DNA of 64,000 bases from Gnetum montanum (GCA_015680685.1 MNCI01030349.1:130336-194335); one strand, 5' to 3'; numbered from the stretch's first letter, positions 42,986-55,419 are shown. The notes: generated by a model not told the origin, from the letters alone. Numbers and translations: made by a program.

Positions 42986-43397
42986 AAAATGGTGCATTTG
43001 AGGCCCAAATCTTGATTTTTTGTAGGCTAGGACCTACTAGGGACCTTGTTGAAGGTCATTGGGGGTCCTTATGGTTAATTTTGGCCTATTTTGACTTAGT
43101 TTTGGGGCTCCAAAAGTTGGTGATGCTGAGCCTTACGCTGAGCAACGTCTAAAAATGTAGCCAAATTATACTTAGCCAAAACCAAGAATTTTGAGCCCAA
43201 AACTTTTGATTCTAGATGCTAGAAGTTGATGAAGTTGCCCATGGACCCTAGGGAGAGATTTTCTATTGAATCATGAACTATCATGGGTTCTTTCAGAGGC
43301 CTCCAAGTCTGGTCATGCTATACTCATGCTTGGGTAGCCGCATGACTTAGCTTGAATCTTGTTTGAAAGTGCTAGGCCAAAATTTTGTGGTGTTTCA

Positions 43398-43845
43398 CTA
43401 TCAAATGACTTGTAGAACTATGACAAGTAAGACCCCTTATAGTCTCATTTATGGATCTGAAGCTGTGTTTCCTCTTGAGTTGCAGATACCATCACTTTGG
43501 ATGATCTTGTCCGACGTCGTGAGCGAAGCCTAGAACAATGAATCACGAACCATCGACCTCGACTTAGTGGAGGAGGAACATGTGCAAACACTGAGATGAA
43601 TCAAGCACTACTAGAGCATACAGTAACAAAAGCACTATGCAAACCCACATCAATGACTAGTGGAGAAGGGAGACCTCATCCTCAAGGCCATCTGTGAGCA
43701 CGTGAGCAAATTCTCAATCAATTGGGAAGGTCCTTACATGGTCACTAATGCCTTCTAAAATGGAGCCTTCAAACTAGCATACATGGATGGCAACGAGTTC
43801 AGCAACCTGGTAAACTACTCGTACTTGAAGCCGTACTACGTCTGA
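43398..43845 (+). pseudogene. int: T5 integrase, C-terminal part
   Basis: Continues the frame after T6: TSKTPYSLIYGSEAVFPLEL, DLDLVEEEHV, EKGDLILKAICEH, NWEGPYMVTNAF, and ends YLKPYYV-stop. Several stops (for example 43534, 43600). Confidence 0.75.
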
Positions 43846-43854
43846 AGCAACGGC

Positions 43855-44190
43855 AACAACAAGCATCATCCACTACAACGATAAATTGGAAATCACACCA
43901 AGCACCATCCGCTACGACGATAAACTAGCAGTCGCACTAAGCACCATCTGCTACGCCGATAAACTAGAAACAGCACTGAGCAGCATCCGCAATGACGATA
44001 AACATGCAACCTTGAGCACTATCCTCTATGATGTAAAACTAGCACTGTTAGTCCACTATGACTATAAACTGGAGTTTCACGTCCGCTACGATGATAAACA
44101 GGCATGTACATTCTACTAGGATCTTAAACTAGCACGGTGGCCCACTACGACCAGAAACTAGCACATGGTCTACCAAGATCTTAAACTAGG
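43855..44190. repeat. ACGATAAACTAG motif array after T5 integrase
   Basis: CTACGACGATAAACTAGCA, CCACTATGACTATAAACTGG and AAGATCTTAAACTAG units about every 40 bp. This is the counterpart of the arrays at 15130, 35510 and 56460. Confidence 0.7.
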
Positions 44191-45189
44191 TTCGCATCGC
44201 ATCCCTAGCATGCACTAGCACCAGATACACACTAAACGAGTGGGCGTGATGCTAACGTGTGGGTGGGACATCATAGCTCTAGAACACCGTTCACGACACA
44301 CTAAGAATGTATTCTAGGACACATGCAACGCTGCCACCCTTGGCATCATGTTGACCCTTCAAAGATGTTGTATGGCATCACACTGGCCCTTCGAACCTAC
44401 CATCGTCATGGCCCATTGCCCTGACAGTGGTTCTTGAGCTAGCTCCCACTTCTGGAGTTCCAGCAATATTGTGGCCCAGCCACAATATTGTTGCTCCAAC
44501 TCCCTACCAATGCCTAGTCTTGCACGACGTTAGCTATGTGGCAACTGATCCCACAACTAAACCAGAAATGCAAACCCCTGGTAGGGATTCCAAAGGATCC
44601 ACACCTGCAACAGTGCCCAACGCCTTCGAGACTAGCTCCTCTGTGCTAGCATTGCCAAGGCCATTGCTGACCTTCCTGCTTTGGGCATCTCACACTAGCG
44701 ACGGTGCCCAAGGGTAACAACAATGCTAGCAGCCAGCAAGACCTTGTCCTCGTAGACACATCTTACTACAGCAGCAAATGCTACAGCATTGCGAAGTGAG
44801 TGCCTTGATTAGCTGAGCTACTTCAGAGTGCAAATTCTAGCACATGCGTAACACAACTCATCGTATGAAAAGTGTCTGTAGAAAGGTCAAAACCTTTCAT
44901 GGATGTAACGCAACTCATCCTAAAAATGGGGCACCTACCTATAGGAGGTTGAAGAACAACACTAGCCAACGATGAAAATGCAAATGATTCCCTCAAAGCA
45001 TTCTGATGAGGGACTTTGCTAAACATCATCTTTGCTCTCTACGTTAACCTCTACAAAACCAATGCAACACTCTCAAGTGCGGCCAAGTGAAATCTCAACA
45101 CTCACTGAGCGAAAACTTTAGCATTTTTCCTGCTGCAGTGTTTTGTATTCTTTACCAATGTCCATCGAGCCTGTTCTCTAGACATCGAC
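44191..45189 (+). other. T5 3' untranslated region
   Basis: One kilobase before the polypurine tract. A 96-codon frame at 44427-44717 has no counterpart in the other elements and is not supported as a gene. Confidence 0.45.
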
Positions 45190-45202
45190 AAGGAGGGGCC
45201 AA
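45190..45202 (+). other. T5 polypurine tract
   Basis: AAGGAGGGGCCAA directly before TGAAACACC. Confidence 0.8.
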
Positions 45203-46829
45203 TGAAACACCCTAAAAAATGTGGGATCATCCTGGCTTCACCAGGATCTTGCAGTTTGCACAGCAGTACGATAGTTCATCAGTAGGAGAATGTTCTAAGT
45301 TCATGCCAGCCAATTCGGAAAATTTTTTAGTTTGAGCATGGACAGGTTCTGTGTCATCCTACCTGTCCAACAAAGTAGCCTAACCAACTGACAGCCTGCT
45401 CAAAAACGATGTGAGGAATTGACAATAGTACTTTGGATGCGCAAAAAATAGTTTAGCAAGTTTTCTAAGTCACGAAGTCTGCTACGCTATGCCTCATAGC
45501 ATAGCAAACTTTAGAAAATAATGGTGGAACAAAGTGCTACACTACGCTATGCTACATAGCGTAGCATGGTAATGGCTTCACCACCATTGCCCTTGCCAAA
45601 TTTCAAGTTCTGCAATGATGTCCCTTTCCATCAGGAAGTGGCGGACCATGTCTACTACTATGCTACGTTGAGCTACATGGTGCAATGAGGCATAGCAATC
45701 CTATAGAAGGGATAGAAGGTAGCTCGAAGGGTAGAATTAGCGAAGTTCACAAGACTTGCATCGTAGAAGACGAAGTTTGCAAATTGGAAAAACTTTCACA
45801 ACTAAGGCTAGTTGCTACGCTACGCTACGCTATGTAGTGTAGTGTAGTGTAGCAAGCAACACACATGTAGCAGAACGCAGGACAAGGCGCTACACTGCAC
45901 CAAGCATGTTATGCTACAAAGCACAGCAAGGCATGCAGGTGGTTGTGCGACATCAATGCACTTAACCTAATTAGACTATTGGTGCATGTCTCCAATCGAT
46001 GACAGTGTAATTATGGCATGGTAGGCTCACAGTTATTGCATGATAGGTTTGCATTACAATGGTCTTGTAGGTCCAACGGTCATACATAGCCCTTGTGGCA
46101 CCGGCAAGTCAACGAGTGCCCTTTGGGCTTATAAATACCTCGACAAACAACATGCAAAGGAGCTGGAATTTTTTTAAAAAGAAAAGTATTTAAGGGGTGA
46201 GAAATTTTTGAATTCTAAAAAATTCTCTCCTCTCTAGCATTGTAACATCAAGCATTGTGAGCTCTCTGTTTAACATTGCAAATAGTTAGCATTTTTAGCT
46301 GACACTCTGTTCCACCCTTCTTCTACCACCTTGGTAGAATTCCTACATTATCAACACCTAAGTTTGCACCCAAGCGCATAGTTTGTTTTTCTCTACATGT
46401 CTTGGTTACTCTTGGGATCTCTGCACTTCATCACGCTGTGCAACCGACTGTATCCATCTTGACAGAGCAAGTCTGTAGCTTTAGAGCGGTGCATGTTTTT
46501 AACTACACTTTACTTTATTTCTTTCCTGCTATCCCATTTGCATTATTTTTTCTAATTTATTCACTTTCAAGCATTACTTCGCATTGTTGTCACATTTTCT
46601 GCTTTATTTACTTTCAAGAATTATTTCGCATTTCCATTCCATTTAAAAGGTACACGTTGCAAAAGGCTATATTAACATTGACATAAGTCCCTGTCTGATT
46701 GACCAAACCATTCAAGGTGCCCCGTATCCGCACACACCTAGCATGGTCCTCCTGTGGGTATAAGGTTGAAATTGTTGTGCCCATCGACCCCTCGGTGTTT
46801 TCCAGCCGCTGACATTTTCAGTCGCTACA
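45203..46829 (+). repeat. T5 3' LTR (1.63 kb)
   Basis: TGAAACACC to CAGTCGCTACA. TATAAATA is at about 46131-46138. The U3 region has CTACGCTATG-CTA-CATAGCGTAG (about 45543-45565), a perfect 10-bp inverted repeat, plus related CTACGCTACGCTACGCTATG runs near 45815. The palindrome differs from the GCGTATACGC of T2/T3/T4/T8. Confidence 0.82.
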
Positions 46830-46879
46830 CTAGAAAAGTAGAAAGAAATTCATTTGGTCATGCTTCCTTCTATGCTCAA

Positions 46880-47561
46880 AGAACTATGGCCATCCCAGTT
46901 GACATTCTGTGAAGAGTCCATTAAGGAAGACCCTAAAAAGGGTCAAGTGATGATAGCACCCCTGTTCATCACAATTTAGGTTGGTCAACATAAGATCTAA
47001 ATAGTACACATTGATGATGGGGCTACTACAAATTTCATCCCATTCCCCATAGTGGACAAACTAGGCTTGGTAGACCAAATCAAATCCATGAAAACATCAT
47101 GTTTGAAGTCATTCAATAGGGCACAGGTAGTGGTGAAAGGCACTGTCCACATCAACTTGATGGCAAGGGACTAGTTCCCCACAAGCGCAACATTTATCAT
47201 GGTGGAAGAGATGTGCTAGTTTAACATGATCTTTGGGAGATCATGGTTAGCCCAACTCAGGGCCATCTCTTCACCCATACATCAGGAGATTCATCTACCT
47301 TATGTAGACAGGGAGGTGGTGATCCATGGTGATGAAGTGGTAACCCAAGCAATAAATAATGTTGATATAGAACAAGGTTCAGAGGTCATAACCTTTGAGA
47401 ACAAGGTAGTTATTTTTGCTAATACTAATTGTTTGACAAAAGAGCCGACCCAAGATGTTGGCTATAAAAATGAAACTATGTGGGCCAAGTTTCCTTTTCA
47501 AGCGGTAGACGAAGACATAGAAGAATACCGCAATAAATTTTCCAAGCCCACGATGAATTAG
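46880..47561 (+). pseudogene. pro: T7 protease
   Basis: MIAPLFITI, VHIDDGATTNFI (active-site variant D-D-G), FNMIFGRSWLAQLRAISSP, then an acidic tail ending near 47561. Stops near 46978, 46999, 47172 and 47217. Confidence 0.75.
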
Positions 47562-47689
47562 AAAGTAGTTGCGAGGATGATTGTTACTCATGTAGCGTAA
47601 CAACTCCACTTCTCCTTACCCAATTAACGCTCATCATACATTTATTCCTTGTTTGCTTCACATTCACTTATTTATGCTAAGTGTCTAGC

Positions 47690-47895
47690 TTATTCTTTAA
47701 ACTGTTCACATGTCCTCCATTTGCACTACGCCATGGCCCGCTAAGGCCTAAAATTGGTAAACTTTTCCCTTACCATTGTCCCATGGCCTGAAATGGCGTA
47801 AGACTATGCATGGCCCGAAATGGCCTAAAACTAGCAATGGCCCAAAATGGCCTTAAACTATCGTTACAACCCGAAATGGCCTAAAACTAAAACAA
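47690..47895. repeat. GGCCTAAAACTA array after T7 protease
   Basis: Copies of CCCGAAATGGCCTAAAACTA about every 30 bp. Same variant as in T5 at 40320-40545. Confidence 0.7.
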
Positions 47896-48069
47896 GACAT
47901 TCTTAATGAATTTAATTCATAAATAAAATGAGAATAAAATAGAATAAAAATAGATACAACACATAACATATAAGAAAAATCAATCTCTTCATATTTCATT
48001 TTTATTTCTTTCACAAATTAATAATGTTTGTAGCATTCTTTGAATTTAAATAAATGGTGGGCTACTACC

Positions 48070-51000
48070 CTACAACCCTTCGCCCACACCATCGTTTTCT
48101 GCTTCATTAGGCCCTGTGTTTTTCCCTAGATCCTACACAAGAAAAATGAACTAGTCAATTAAAGCTACAATAAAGACTCAAATAAAATAAATTATTGCTA
48201 TGCCAAAGGGTGACTGACCCGAGATGGCCCCGCGTCTATTTTGGGGGGTATCCGATCTATACCTACCACCAGGCATCGTAAGATCTCCTCTTCCATGATG
48301 TCAACCCAATTCTTGTCCCTCGGATTAGTGCTTGTAGCAACTTTCTCCTTCTCTATAGATGTCCATCTTGGTGGCCGAGGAGAGAAAGTGACAGTGGTGG
48401 TCTCACCTGCAAGAAAGGTCACTTCCCTTTCAGGAGACTCACTCACTGTCACTTGTTGCATGAAGCTATTGTAAGCCCTAGAAGCACCAATAATATCAAG
48501 GAATACCTCGTGAGTATGTAATTTTACTAAGGAATCCCTATATTGGTTATGATAGATGGAATGTTCTAGCTTATACATATGTTTATGGTTTTTCTGTGCT
48601 TGGCCCCAGTCGTAAACCTTGGCACTGTAATCTTTCTAGTCTTGGTTCTTCTAGGCTAATAGGCCCATTTGCATGCATTGCTCTATTATCTCATAGGTGG
48701 CCTCATTGTTGCACAATAAGGCCTTCCAATTCCTTGCATAGTCAATGATGGATGTGCATCAACTTCCATCATTGGTGTCTTAGGCCAATAGGAAATCGTT
48801 CCTGAAATAGAGATCTCCCATCTCGGCGGTTAAGTTGGCCTTCTCCTTCTCAAGCCTATAAACCTATTTCAAGAGTTCTTTTTTCATGCACCTGCATTCC
48901 CACAAGGAGCATGCCTAGTATAGCACACATTGGCTTGCTTCATCATATACGCAACGGGATACTTCAGTCATCTCCGGTGGAAATGTAGGCACGAAGTTGA
49001 CCTTAACCGCCCGCTTAAGGTCCCACTTAAGAAGAGAAGCTGCCAACCACACATAAAAATGCATTANTCAGGGGTTTCAGTCCATGGTCACAAGTGGAAC
49101 GAGGATGGGCCAGGGGTGTCCATAGTGGTATCAGCTGCACAGTAAAACATGTTAGTTAAAATGGAGAGAAACATAATAGGGCTGATGAATAGCATAAATG
49201 AAAGTGTAAACCTCCTACCTAGCAAACCCTCAGGGGTGATAGCGGGGGGTCACCCATCAGCACATTGTCAAATATGTTGTCACACTCACCAGAATCCAAT
49301 TGGAGTCCCTCTCCTTCTAGCTAACCCAATAACATAGCAACATCCTTGATGCTCATGTGCCCCTCTGGCATTAAGTTTCTCTATGCAAAAGGGTGATCAG
49401 CCGGGGCCTTGTCTTAGTTGCCATGAGCCTCTTCATCATTGGCTAGGCCCCTTTCTTTGTCGATAGGGGCCTCCTCCTCTTCATCTGCCAAGGCCCTTTC
49501 TTTTGTAGCAGGGGCCCCTTCTTCTTCATTAGGAATCCTCTCTTCTATAGATGGAGCCTCCTCATTTTCATCGGTCACCCCTATTGTAGGGGCTAGCACC
49601 TCTTCTCCTTCTTCTTCTTCTTCTTCCTCCACTAATAAAGCATAGTCGCAGTAAGTAAACTATACTAACCTGAAGCAGATGCTACGATATGCAACACTAC
49701 CTAGCATAACATAGCATAGAAAACGTTAGCCAAAAAATAAATAAATAAAAAATTAAAAAAAGTGAATACTTATGAATTAGAGGTTGCACTCTATGAAGCA
49801 TGAATTGTAGCTTCATCCCCTTGTCTTCATTAGTATGGGGGGTCTTGTCAGTAGGGCAGGACCTCTTGCATTGTAGCTTAGTTGTCACCATCTCTACAAT
49901 GAGGTGTTCCCCCCTTTTCATGCTACCAGTGGTAATGGGGGATGCCTCTCCCATGCTGTCCTTGTCCTGAAAGTTGTGTGCCACTCGATCCCTGGTCATC
50001 ATTGAGAATGACTCCCAAATAGCTTCTGGGGGATCCTGAGATTGGGTGGTACGAAAGACTTGGCAGATCCATGGTTTGGAGATCTAGCTATGCTCTTGTA
50101 GTACCTAGACCCCATTCTCGTAAAATACCAATATTTTCACAAAATGCCATAGATAGGCTATGAAAATGGCATGGTGCACATTGAAATGGGATTCAAGCTT
50201 CCTGTAAAGCTTTCCCATTTCAGCCTGCATGCCTCTGCAAAGGTGCTTGGCCTAATTGTAATGGGTCCTTTCTTCCATAACATCCCTCATTATCCGAGCT
50301 TGCTCAATCCCAATGATTTTTCCTTGGGATAGTAGCTTGGGGAAGGCATGGGCACAGAAGATAAGGTAAACCTTTTTGACCACCCATAGCCTGAATTTCT
50401 CAATATAAATCCCCTTTTAGTCCTTTGCAGCCCCTAGCCACTCCTTGATGTCCTCTTGATTATGTGCATCTTTCTTGGATTTTTCTTCAACAGGGAGACC
50501 ATTAGAGGGGACGCTGAAAAGATCCACAAATAATTGATTATTAACATCAAAAACTATGTGCACACTATGAACACATGTGCGGAAGTGGTCTGCCTTTTCG
50601 GAGAAGGAGTCAGCTAGGGAAAGCATCTTAGTAGGTGGGATGCTTGGGTTAATAGCCAAAAACAAGTTCATAATCCCAGCCTCCTAAAGGTTACGGACCA
50701 ACGTGGTTGGGGTCCCATTGTAGAGCCAACACTGGGTCTCCTCCACCTCCCATACTTGAAAAAGAGGTTGGTTTCATTGCGCTTTGAGGCAATCATAGTC
50801 ACCTCTTGGGATTTCTTTGCTACTAAAATGATTTGCAAAAAAAATAGCAAAAACAAATAGAAAAATAGGGTTAGCAAAACATAAAACTCTCTAAAACATT
50901 TTGTATTAAATTCACACTTTAGCGTACTAGGTTTAAACAGTGTGGGAAATGGTGGGAGATCCACTAACACATCTTTGATGGTAAGCAACCTCAAGGATGC

Positions 51001-52650
51001 CCATTCCCTATCCAACCAACTAGCTTCTTTACATTTCCAATAAAATTAGGAATACCAGGTTGGATAGGTTCTGAACTCACCTCCAAACTATCCTATCATG
51101 TCGGTGCACACATTCCCAGTGGAGGAAAACTCCCATAGGGCCATCTATGCCCACGGCAAGGCATCCATGTCACTGTCAAGACCACTCCTATCAATAAAAA
51201 CCCTGGTAACACAAAAAATGCACATATACACTGTTAATCCCTATATCTAATGTAGCATGAATTACATGACAAAATACCTTCGTAGAACTCACCTTTTGAA
51301 ATAGTAAACAGTTCTAGGTGGGTTCTGAAAGTAGGTGCCCATGTGGCGAGCAACAAATAATGTGTTGTATAAGTGGTAGCATTTATACTTAGGCATTTCC
51401 CAAATCCAACTTAAGCATCTCAGGCTTTTTGGATGTTTGTTGGAACCTTCTGCCTACTCACCCCGATTGACCCATTAGTCAAAAATTTTAAAAAATTCCA
51501 TTTTTCCCTGGGCAACAGGGTTTCTGTGATTACGGCTGCTATCTCCACCGATAAGTGTGACCAAACAATAACACTAAAATGCTAGAAGAGGAACTATAGA
51601 AACTCTCGTGCACCCTCCCAAAACCAGATTGCTTGCTGCTCCACATGTGGGTGGGGGGAGGGACATTGGCCACCGGTTCGCTAAGGTAGCATAGGACTCC
51701 TATAATTTCTAGGACAATCAAAATGGATTTCAACATAACCCTGCATAAAAAAAATCAAATGTTAGCACTATGTACGAGAAAATTTTACACATAGCAGAGC
51801 ATAACCCTCTGATTACATAGAGCATAGCATGGCATTTTCATTACATGTAGCATAGCAGGATTTTGTAGTTGCAAAAAATAAAATAAAAAGAAAATATACA
51901 AACAAACAACAACAAAGCAAGCCTCACAGCATAGCATGGTCATCAAACTACACACAATGCAACAATGCTTAGATGACATGTAACATAGCAAATGAATAGG
52001 AATAAGCAGACGTGCAATAACAATGTAATCAATGCATTACTATGACAAGCATGACAATATAACAAGATTAACAAACTCGACAACATAGCTGTATTGCAGA
52101 TTTAACAGCGTAACAATACGAAAAACCTACAAAACCTTGCAACATATTGGCATACCGCAGTAAAAGAATTATAAAGTGTAGAAAGTAAGATTTTACTATG
52201 CTACAACCATCCTAACCACAATTTGGCTATACAAAATAACTTGCGTTGTACTGCATTAAACACATGTCTCATTTTTCAAATCGTGTAGAAGGCTAAACCC
52301 TCTTGAGGGTGGCATGCTATGGTAGCCATGCGCTAAGCTTTCCAGGCTCGTCCAAACCCCCATGACAAGGTAGTTGCAATAATGGCAGCCAAGTCAATAC
52401 TACATGTGGCTATAGCATAATGTTTTTACATTTGCTATGGCCAATCAGCGACGGTGGCAACATAGTGGCCAAAATGGTGGAAAAAGATGCGGATTTCAAC
52501 AATAACGATTACAAAAGTTTGAATAAAAAAGGTAACATAATAACTTACCAACTAGTTAGAGTCTCCTCTTTCACTATAACACGTACTTGAGTTAGGTACC
52601 CCAAAGTGTCCTTGACTTCGTCCACCTTTACAATCCTCGGTGCTTACATT
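48070..52650 (-). pseudogene. T7 antisense accessory gene, diverged and decayed
   Basis: Reading down from about 52650: exon 1 (diverged, GT donor near 52550), intron 1 to 51741 (AG acceptor), exon 2 from 51740 with LIVLEIIGVLC, then in a shifted frame VWSHLSVEIAA, and YNTLFVARHMGTYFQNPPRT near 51330; exon 3 with SWLDREW near 51010; exon 4 with MLSLADSFSEKAD and LFVDLFSVPSNG (50671-50417); the Lys/Arg segment (50002-49697); an acidic exon 5 with EEAP...KER repeats (49632-49414); exon 7 (to 48219); exon 8 48132-48070. An N lies at 49067. The order of landmarks matches T4, which identifies it despite low identity and many stops. Confidence 0.7.
51741..52550 (-). repeat. Intron 1 of the T7 antisense gene, ATAGCATAGC motifs
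   Basis: Between the donor GTAAGTTATT and the acceptor TTTATGCAG on the minus strand. It contains repeated GCATAGCATGG, TAGCATAGCAGG and TAACATAGC motifs, not the GCGTATACGC of T4. The LTR of T7 has CATAGCGTAGCATAGCATAG at about 53682. Confidence 0.6.
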
Positions 52651-52969
52651 CGCCTTTAGGTACCATTTCTTCACTCGTAGATGCTATCGACTGCTACGCT
52701 ACACTGTTTTGCTTTCTCTCAGCATGATCACACTACGATCTGGATGTGGGTTTGATGCTATGATAGCGAAAATGATAAGTTTACCAAGGGTAAACCCCTA
52801 TTTATAGCTGACGTTGTGAAAAGAACTTGCCATTTTTTCACCTCAAGTAATGTGGGATGCCCTGTGTAGAGTAGCACTGACATGTCATAAACCTGCGATA
52901 GTGTAGCATTCCAATTTGCAAATAGGTGGGTCCAACCAAAAATTTCACCTCATCTTAAATTAGAAACAT

Positions 52970-53295
52970 ACCTTTATGAATCTTGCACACCATGGTCTGT
53001 AAACACCTTAAAGTAGTAACTTTATCTAAAAACCTATTAACTGTCCTCAAACACCTTAAAGTAGTAACATTTTACCTATGCACCATGTTCCGCAAAGACC
53101 TTAAACTAATGACATTTTACAAAGCCTACCTATTAACGGTCTACCAAAACCTTAAACTAGTAACTTTACCTTTACAACCTATTAACAGTCCACCATGACT
53201 TTAAACTGGCAAGCTTAGCATCAATTGCACATTTGAAACCGCTCGTAGTCTACCAAGACCTTAAACTAGCAACTTGCAAACTTGACCGAATATTT
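52970..53295. repeat. CCTTAAAGTAGTAAC motif array in T7
   Basis: Units such as CACCTTAAAGTAGTAACTTT and CCAAGACCTTAAACTAGCAA recur about every 40 bp. It may be a fusion of the pre-RT array and post-integrase array after loss of pol. Confidence 0.65.
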
Positions 53296-53599
53296 GATAA
53301 TCATTGCATGTTTCATTATTGTTTTGCAAATATTTACTATTATGTGTCATAGCCTCAAATAGGTATCACTTGACTGGGCTTCTTCTTATTATGGCAGGTT
53401 GAACAAGATGGCCATGCAGCATGATCTACACTCACTTTTCATCTTGATAGGTCCTCATGGCAAGCTTGCAAGATATCTGAGCTTAGAATGAATAGACTAG
53501 GATTCATCTACTAATAACATTGTAGTATCCTTGGAAACATCCCTACATTGGCCTGAACACTTGGTCCAAGCCTTAGACTTAGAGGCTGGGGATGTGACT

Positions 53600-54249
53600 T
53601 GAAACACCACAAAATTTTGGGTCTCGGCATCACGACTGCAAATATGGCTAAGTGTTATGTGCTGTTACATGCTGCTATGCTGCATAGCGTAGCATAGCAT
53701 AGCACCTTACTATAGTGCTAGCATAGCACCCTATTACAATGCTAGTGTAGCACCTTGCTACAGTGCATAGCATAGCGCCCCATTATGCTACACTGTTATG
53801 CGCTGTTACTTGTTGTTACATGTTGTTACCTACCGCACTACCACATGGCTCTAGATCTGCATTTTGGGCTAACCCTAGCCCTATAAATACCTTTGCGTCC
53901 TCTTTAAAAAAGAGGGGGGAGAAGGGGGGAAGGCTTCAATTTCTTCACCAGCAAAGCAGTTGGCATTTCCATTTTGGCATTTGACATTTTAGCATTTTGG
54001 CACTTAGCTCTGTGGGCGAACGAGACCCATAGCATGCCACACCGACAGAGAGGTACAACTACATCACATGGTATACTATGACCACCGACCCAAGAGGCAC
54101 AGTTTATCATAGTGAGCACCATATTTCACAGCTTGACATGATCGAGGCTATGATTTTGCTCCTAATATGCCTATTGTACACTTTGTATACCTATACCCTT
54201 TTTTAGGGTGGTGTATCTTTCTATTCAAACTCTCTTTTTGGCTGACCAC
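53600..54249 (+). repeat. T7 3' LTR, 5' portion
   Basis: It begins TGAAACACCACAAAATTT and contains TATAAATA near 53882. The U3 region has GCTGCATAGCGTAGCATAGC palindromic units. Cut at 54249 by T8. The upstream purine stretch GAGGCTGGGGATG is a weak polypurine tract. Confidence 0.75.
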
Positions 54250-55419
54250 TATACCGCCTGAAATCGTCGGTCATCAGCTGGAAGGAAACAGAGACCGTGG
54301 GATCGCAGGACGCACACAGAAGACCCTGCCTTCACCTGAGGGCAAGCTGGAATGCACGAAGGCAGAGTACCTTGGGTGGTCTGCACGCGGATCAGACAAG
54401 GATTTCCCCGAACGTAGACCAAAGTGCTATACGCTAGGTTATACGTAAATGATGTAACGGGCGTAAACAGAGCGTAAACAATGCAAACGATGTAAACAGA
54501 GCGTAAATGTTAACAGACGTAAACAGAGTACTTATAAGAATTAATGTGAACTATAAACAATTATGGGAAGAAAATGTAACAATGGCATTACATAATGTAA
54601 GTACAATGCACCGGTCAAACGTAGTTGTGAGTGGAACACAAGGTGGACGAAAGCCCCGGTGGGTGCAGGGAGGATTGCGGCTGGTCCATTGTAAGCACAG
54701 CGTAGAGACAGTGTCCTTGGAATACAGAGTTGTCTAGCATAAGAGGGTTTTAAGCTCTAGTGCACAGCATAATTGTTCTCTGGTATGCTCTCGGATTTTG
54801 CCAACCATTCTGGTGCAAGTGGAAAAGTAGGCTTTTTATACTGGTTGTTACGCTAGACTCAGGTTGGGCGACACGTGGATGTTGACCAGGTGCAAAAGGA
54901 CGTAAAATTTACAAGTGTACAACATATTACATCTGCTGAGCGTATACGCTGAGTGTATACACTGTATCAGGTGGGCGTAGACTCTAGGCGTATACGCTGG
55001 GTGTATACGTTGGATGTGCTGGGCATAGATGTTGTGGACGCTGGGCGTATACGCCGACAATGGCTGGGCGTATACGCCGAGCATATACGCTGATGGTTGC
55101 CAACTTGCTTCAATCCTTGCTCTTCGGTGCTTTTTTCATTCTGTCTTTGGAGATTCCATGCCGGGCGTAAACATTTGCCGTAGCTGCCGAGCATACATGT
55201 ACATCGAGCATGTAAGTTGGATGTCTACGCTGTGGATGTCGGGTGTATACGCTGTGGATGCTGGGCGTATACACTGGTACTGCATACTTAGTGAAAATTA
55301 AGCATTTTGATCCCCAAATTTGCAATGTGTGACACCAAATGTAGCCGTGGTTGTCCGTGGGTTCCAGGGACCTGCCTCTTGCTAGAGAAGTACCAAGCTC
55401 AAAATTTTGTGGTGTTTCA
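54250..55419 (-). repeat. T8 3' LTR (1.17 kb)
   Basis: TATACCGCC (mutated TGTACCGCC) to GTGTTTCA. Minus TATA box near 54833-54840. The U3 palindrome array is at 54935-55275. It closely resembles the T2 LTR along its length. Confidence 0.87.

Larger units (their letters stand above)
41128..43397 (-). repeat. T6: solo LTR inserted in T5 integrase (2.27 kb)
   Basis: Left end TGTACCGTCTGAAATC and right end TTTTGTGGTGTTTCA, the family termini, with no primer-binding site, polypurine tract or internal region on either side. Flanks are CTACC (41123-41127) and CTATC (43398-43402), a 5-bp target duplication with one C/T mismatch. Minus-strand TATA box at about 41702-41710. It is longer than the other LTRs because of tandem repeats in U3. 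Confidence 0.9.
38015..46829 (+). mobile_element. T5: Tat-type element lacking antisense gene and RT
   Basis: Plus-oriented: gag from 38015 (5' part lost beyond T3), protease, motif array, AT-rich junction, integrase split by the solo LTR T6 (41128-43397), motif array, 3' region, polypurine tract and 3' LTR. Between the protease and integrase, the antisense gene, RT and RNase H present in T3 and T4 are absent, so it is an internal-deletion derivative. Confidence 0.8.
46830..54249 (+). mobile_element. T7: old Tat-type element with antisense gene but no pol
   Basis: The oldest layer, carrying T5 at its left (46829) and T8 in its 3' LTR (54250). It contains protease, a motif array, a heavily decayed antisense gene, a second motif array and the LTR start. 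RT, RNase H and integrase are absent, so it is a deletion derivative complementary to T5. Confidence 0.75.

Noticed and set aside
44427-44717. 96-codon frame in the T5 3' region
   Set aside because: No homologous frame in T3, T4 or T8 at this position, and no recognisable domain.
49414-49632. Stand-alone acidic small protein gene
   Set aside because: Its place between the Lys/Arg-rich and coiled-coil exons matches exon 5 of the antisense gene, so it was annotated as part of that gene.
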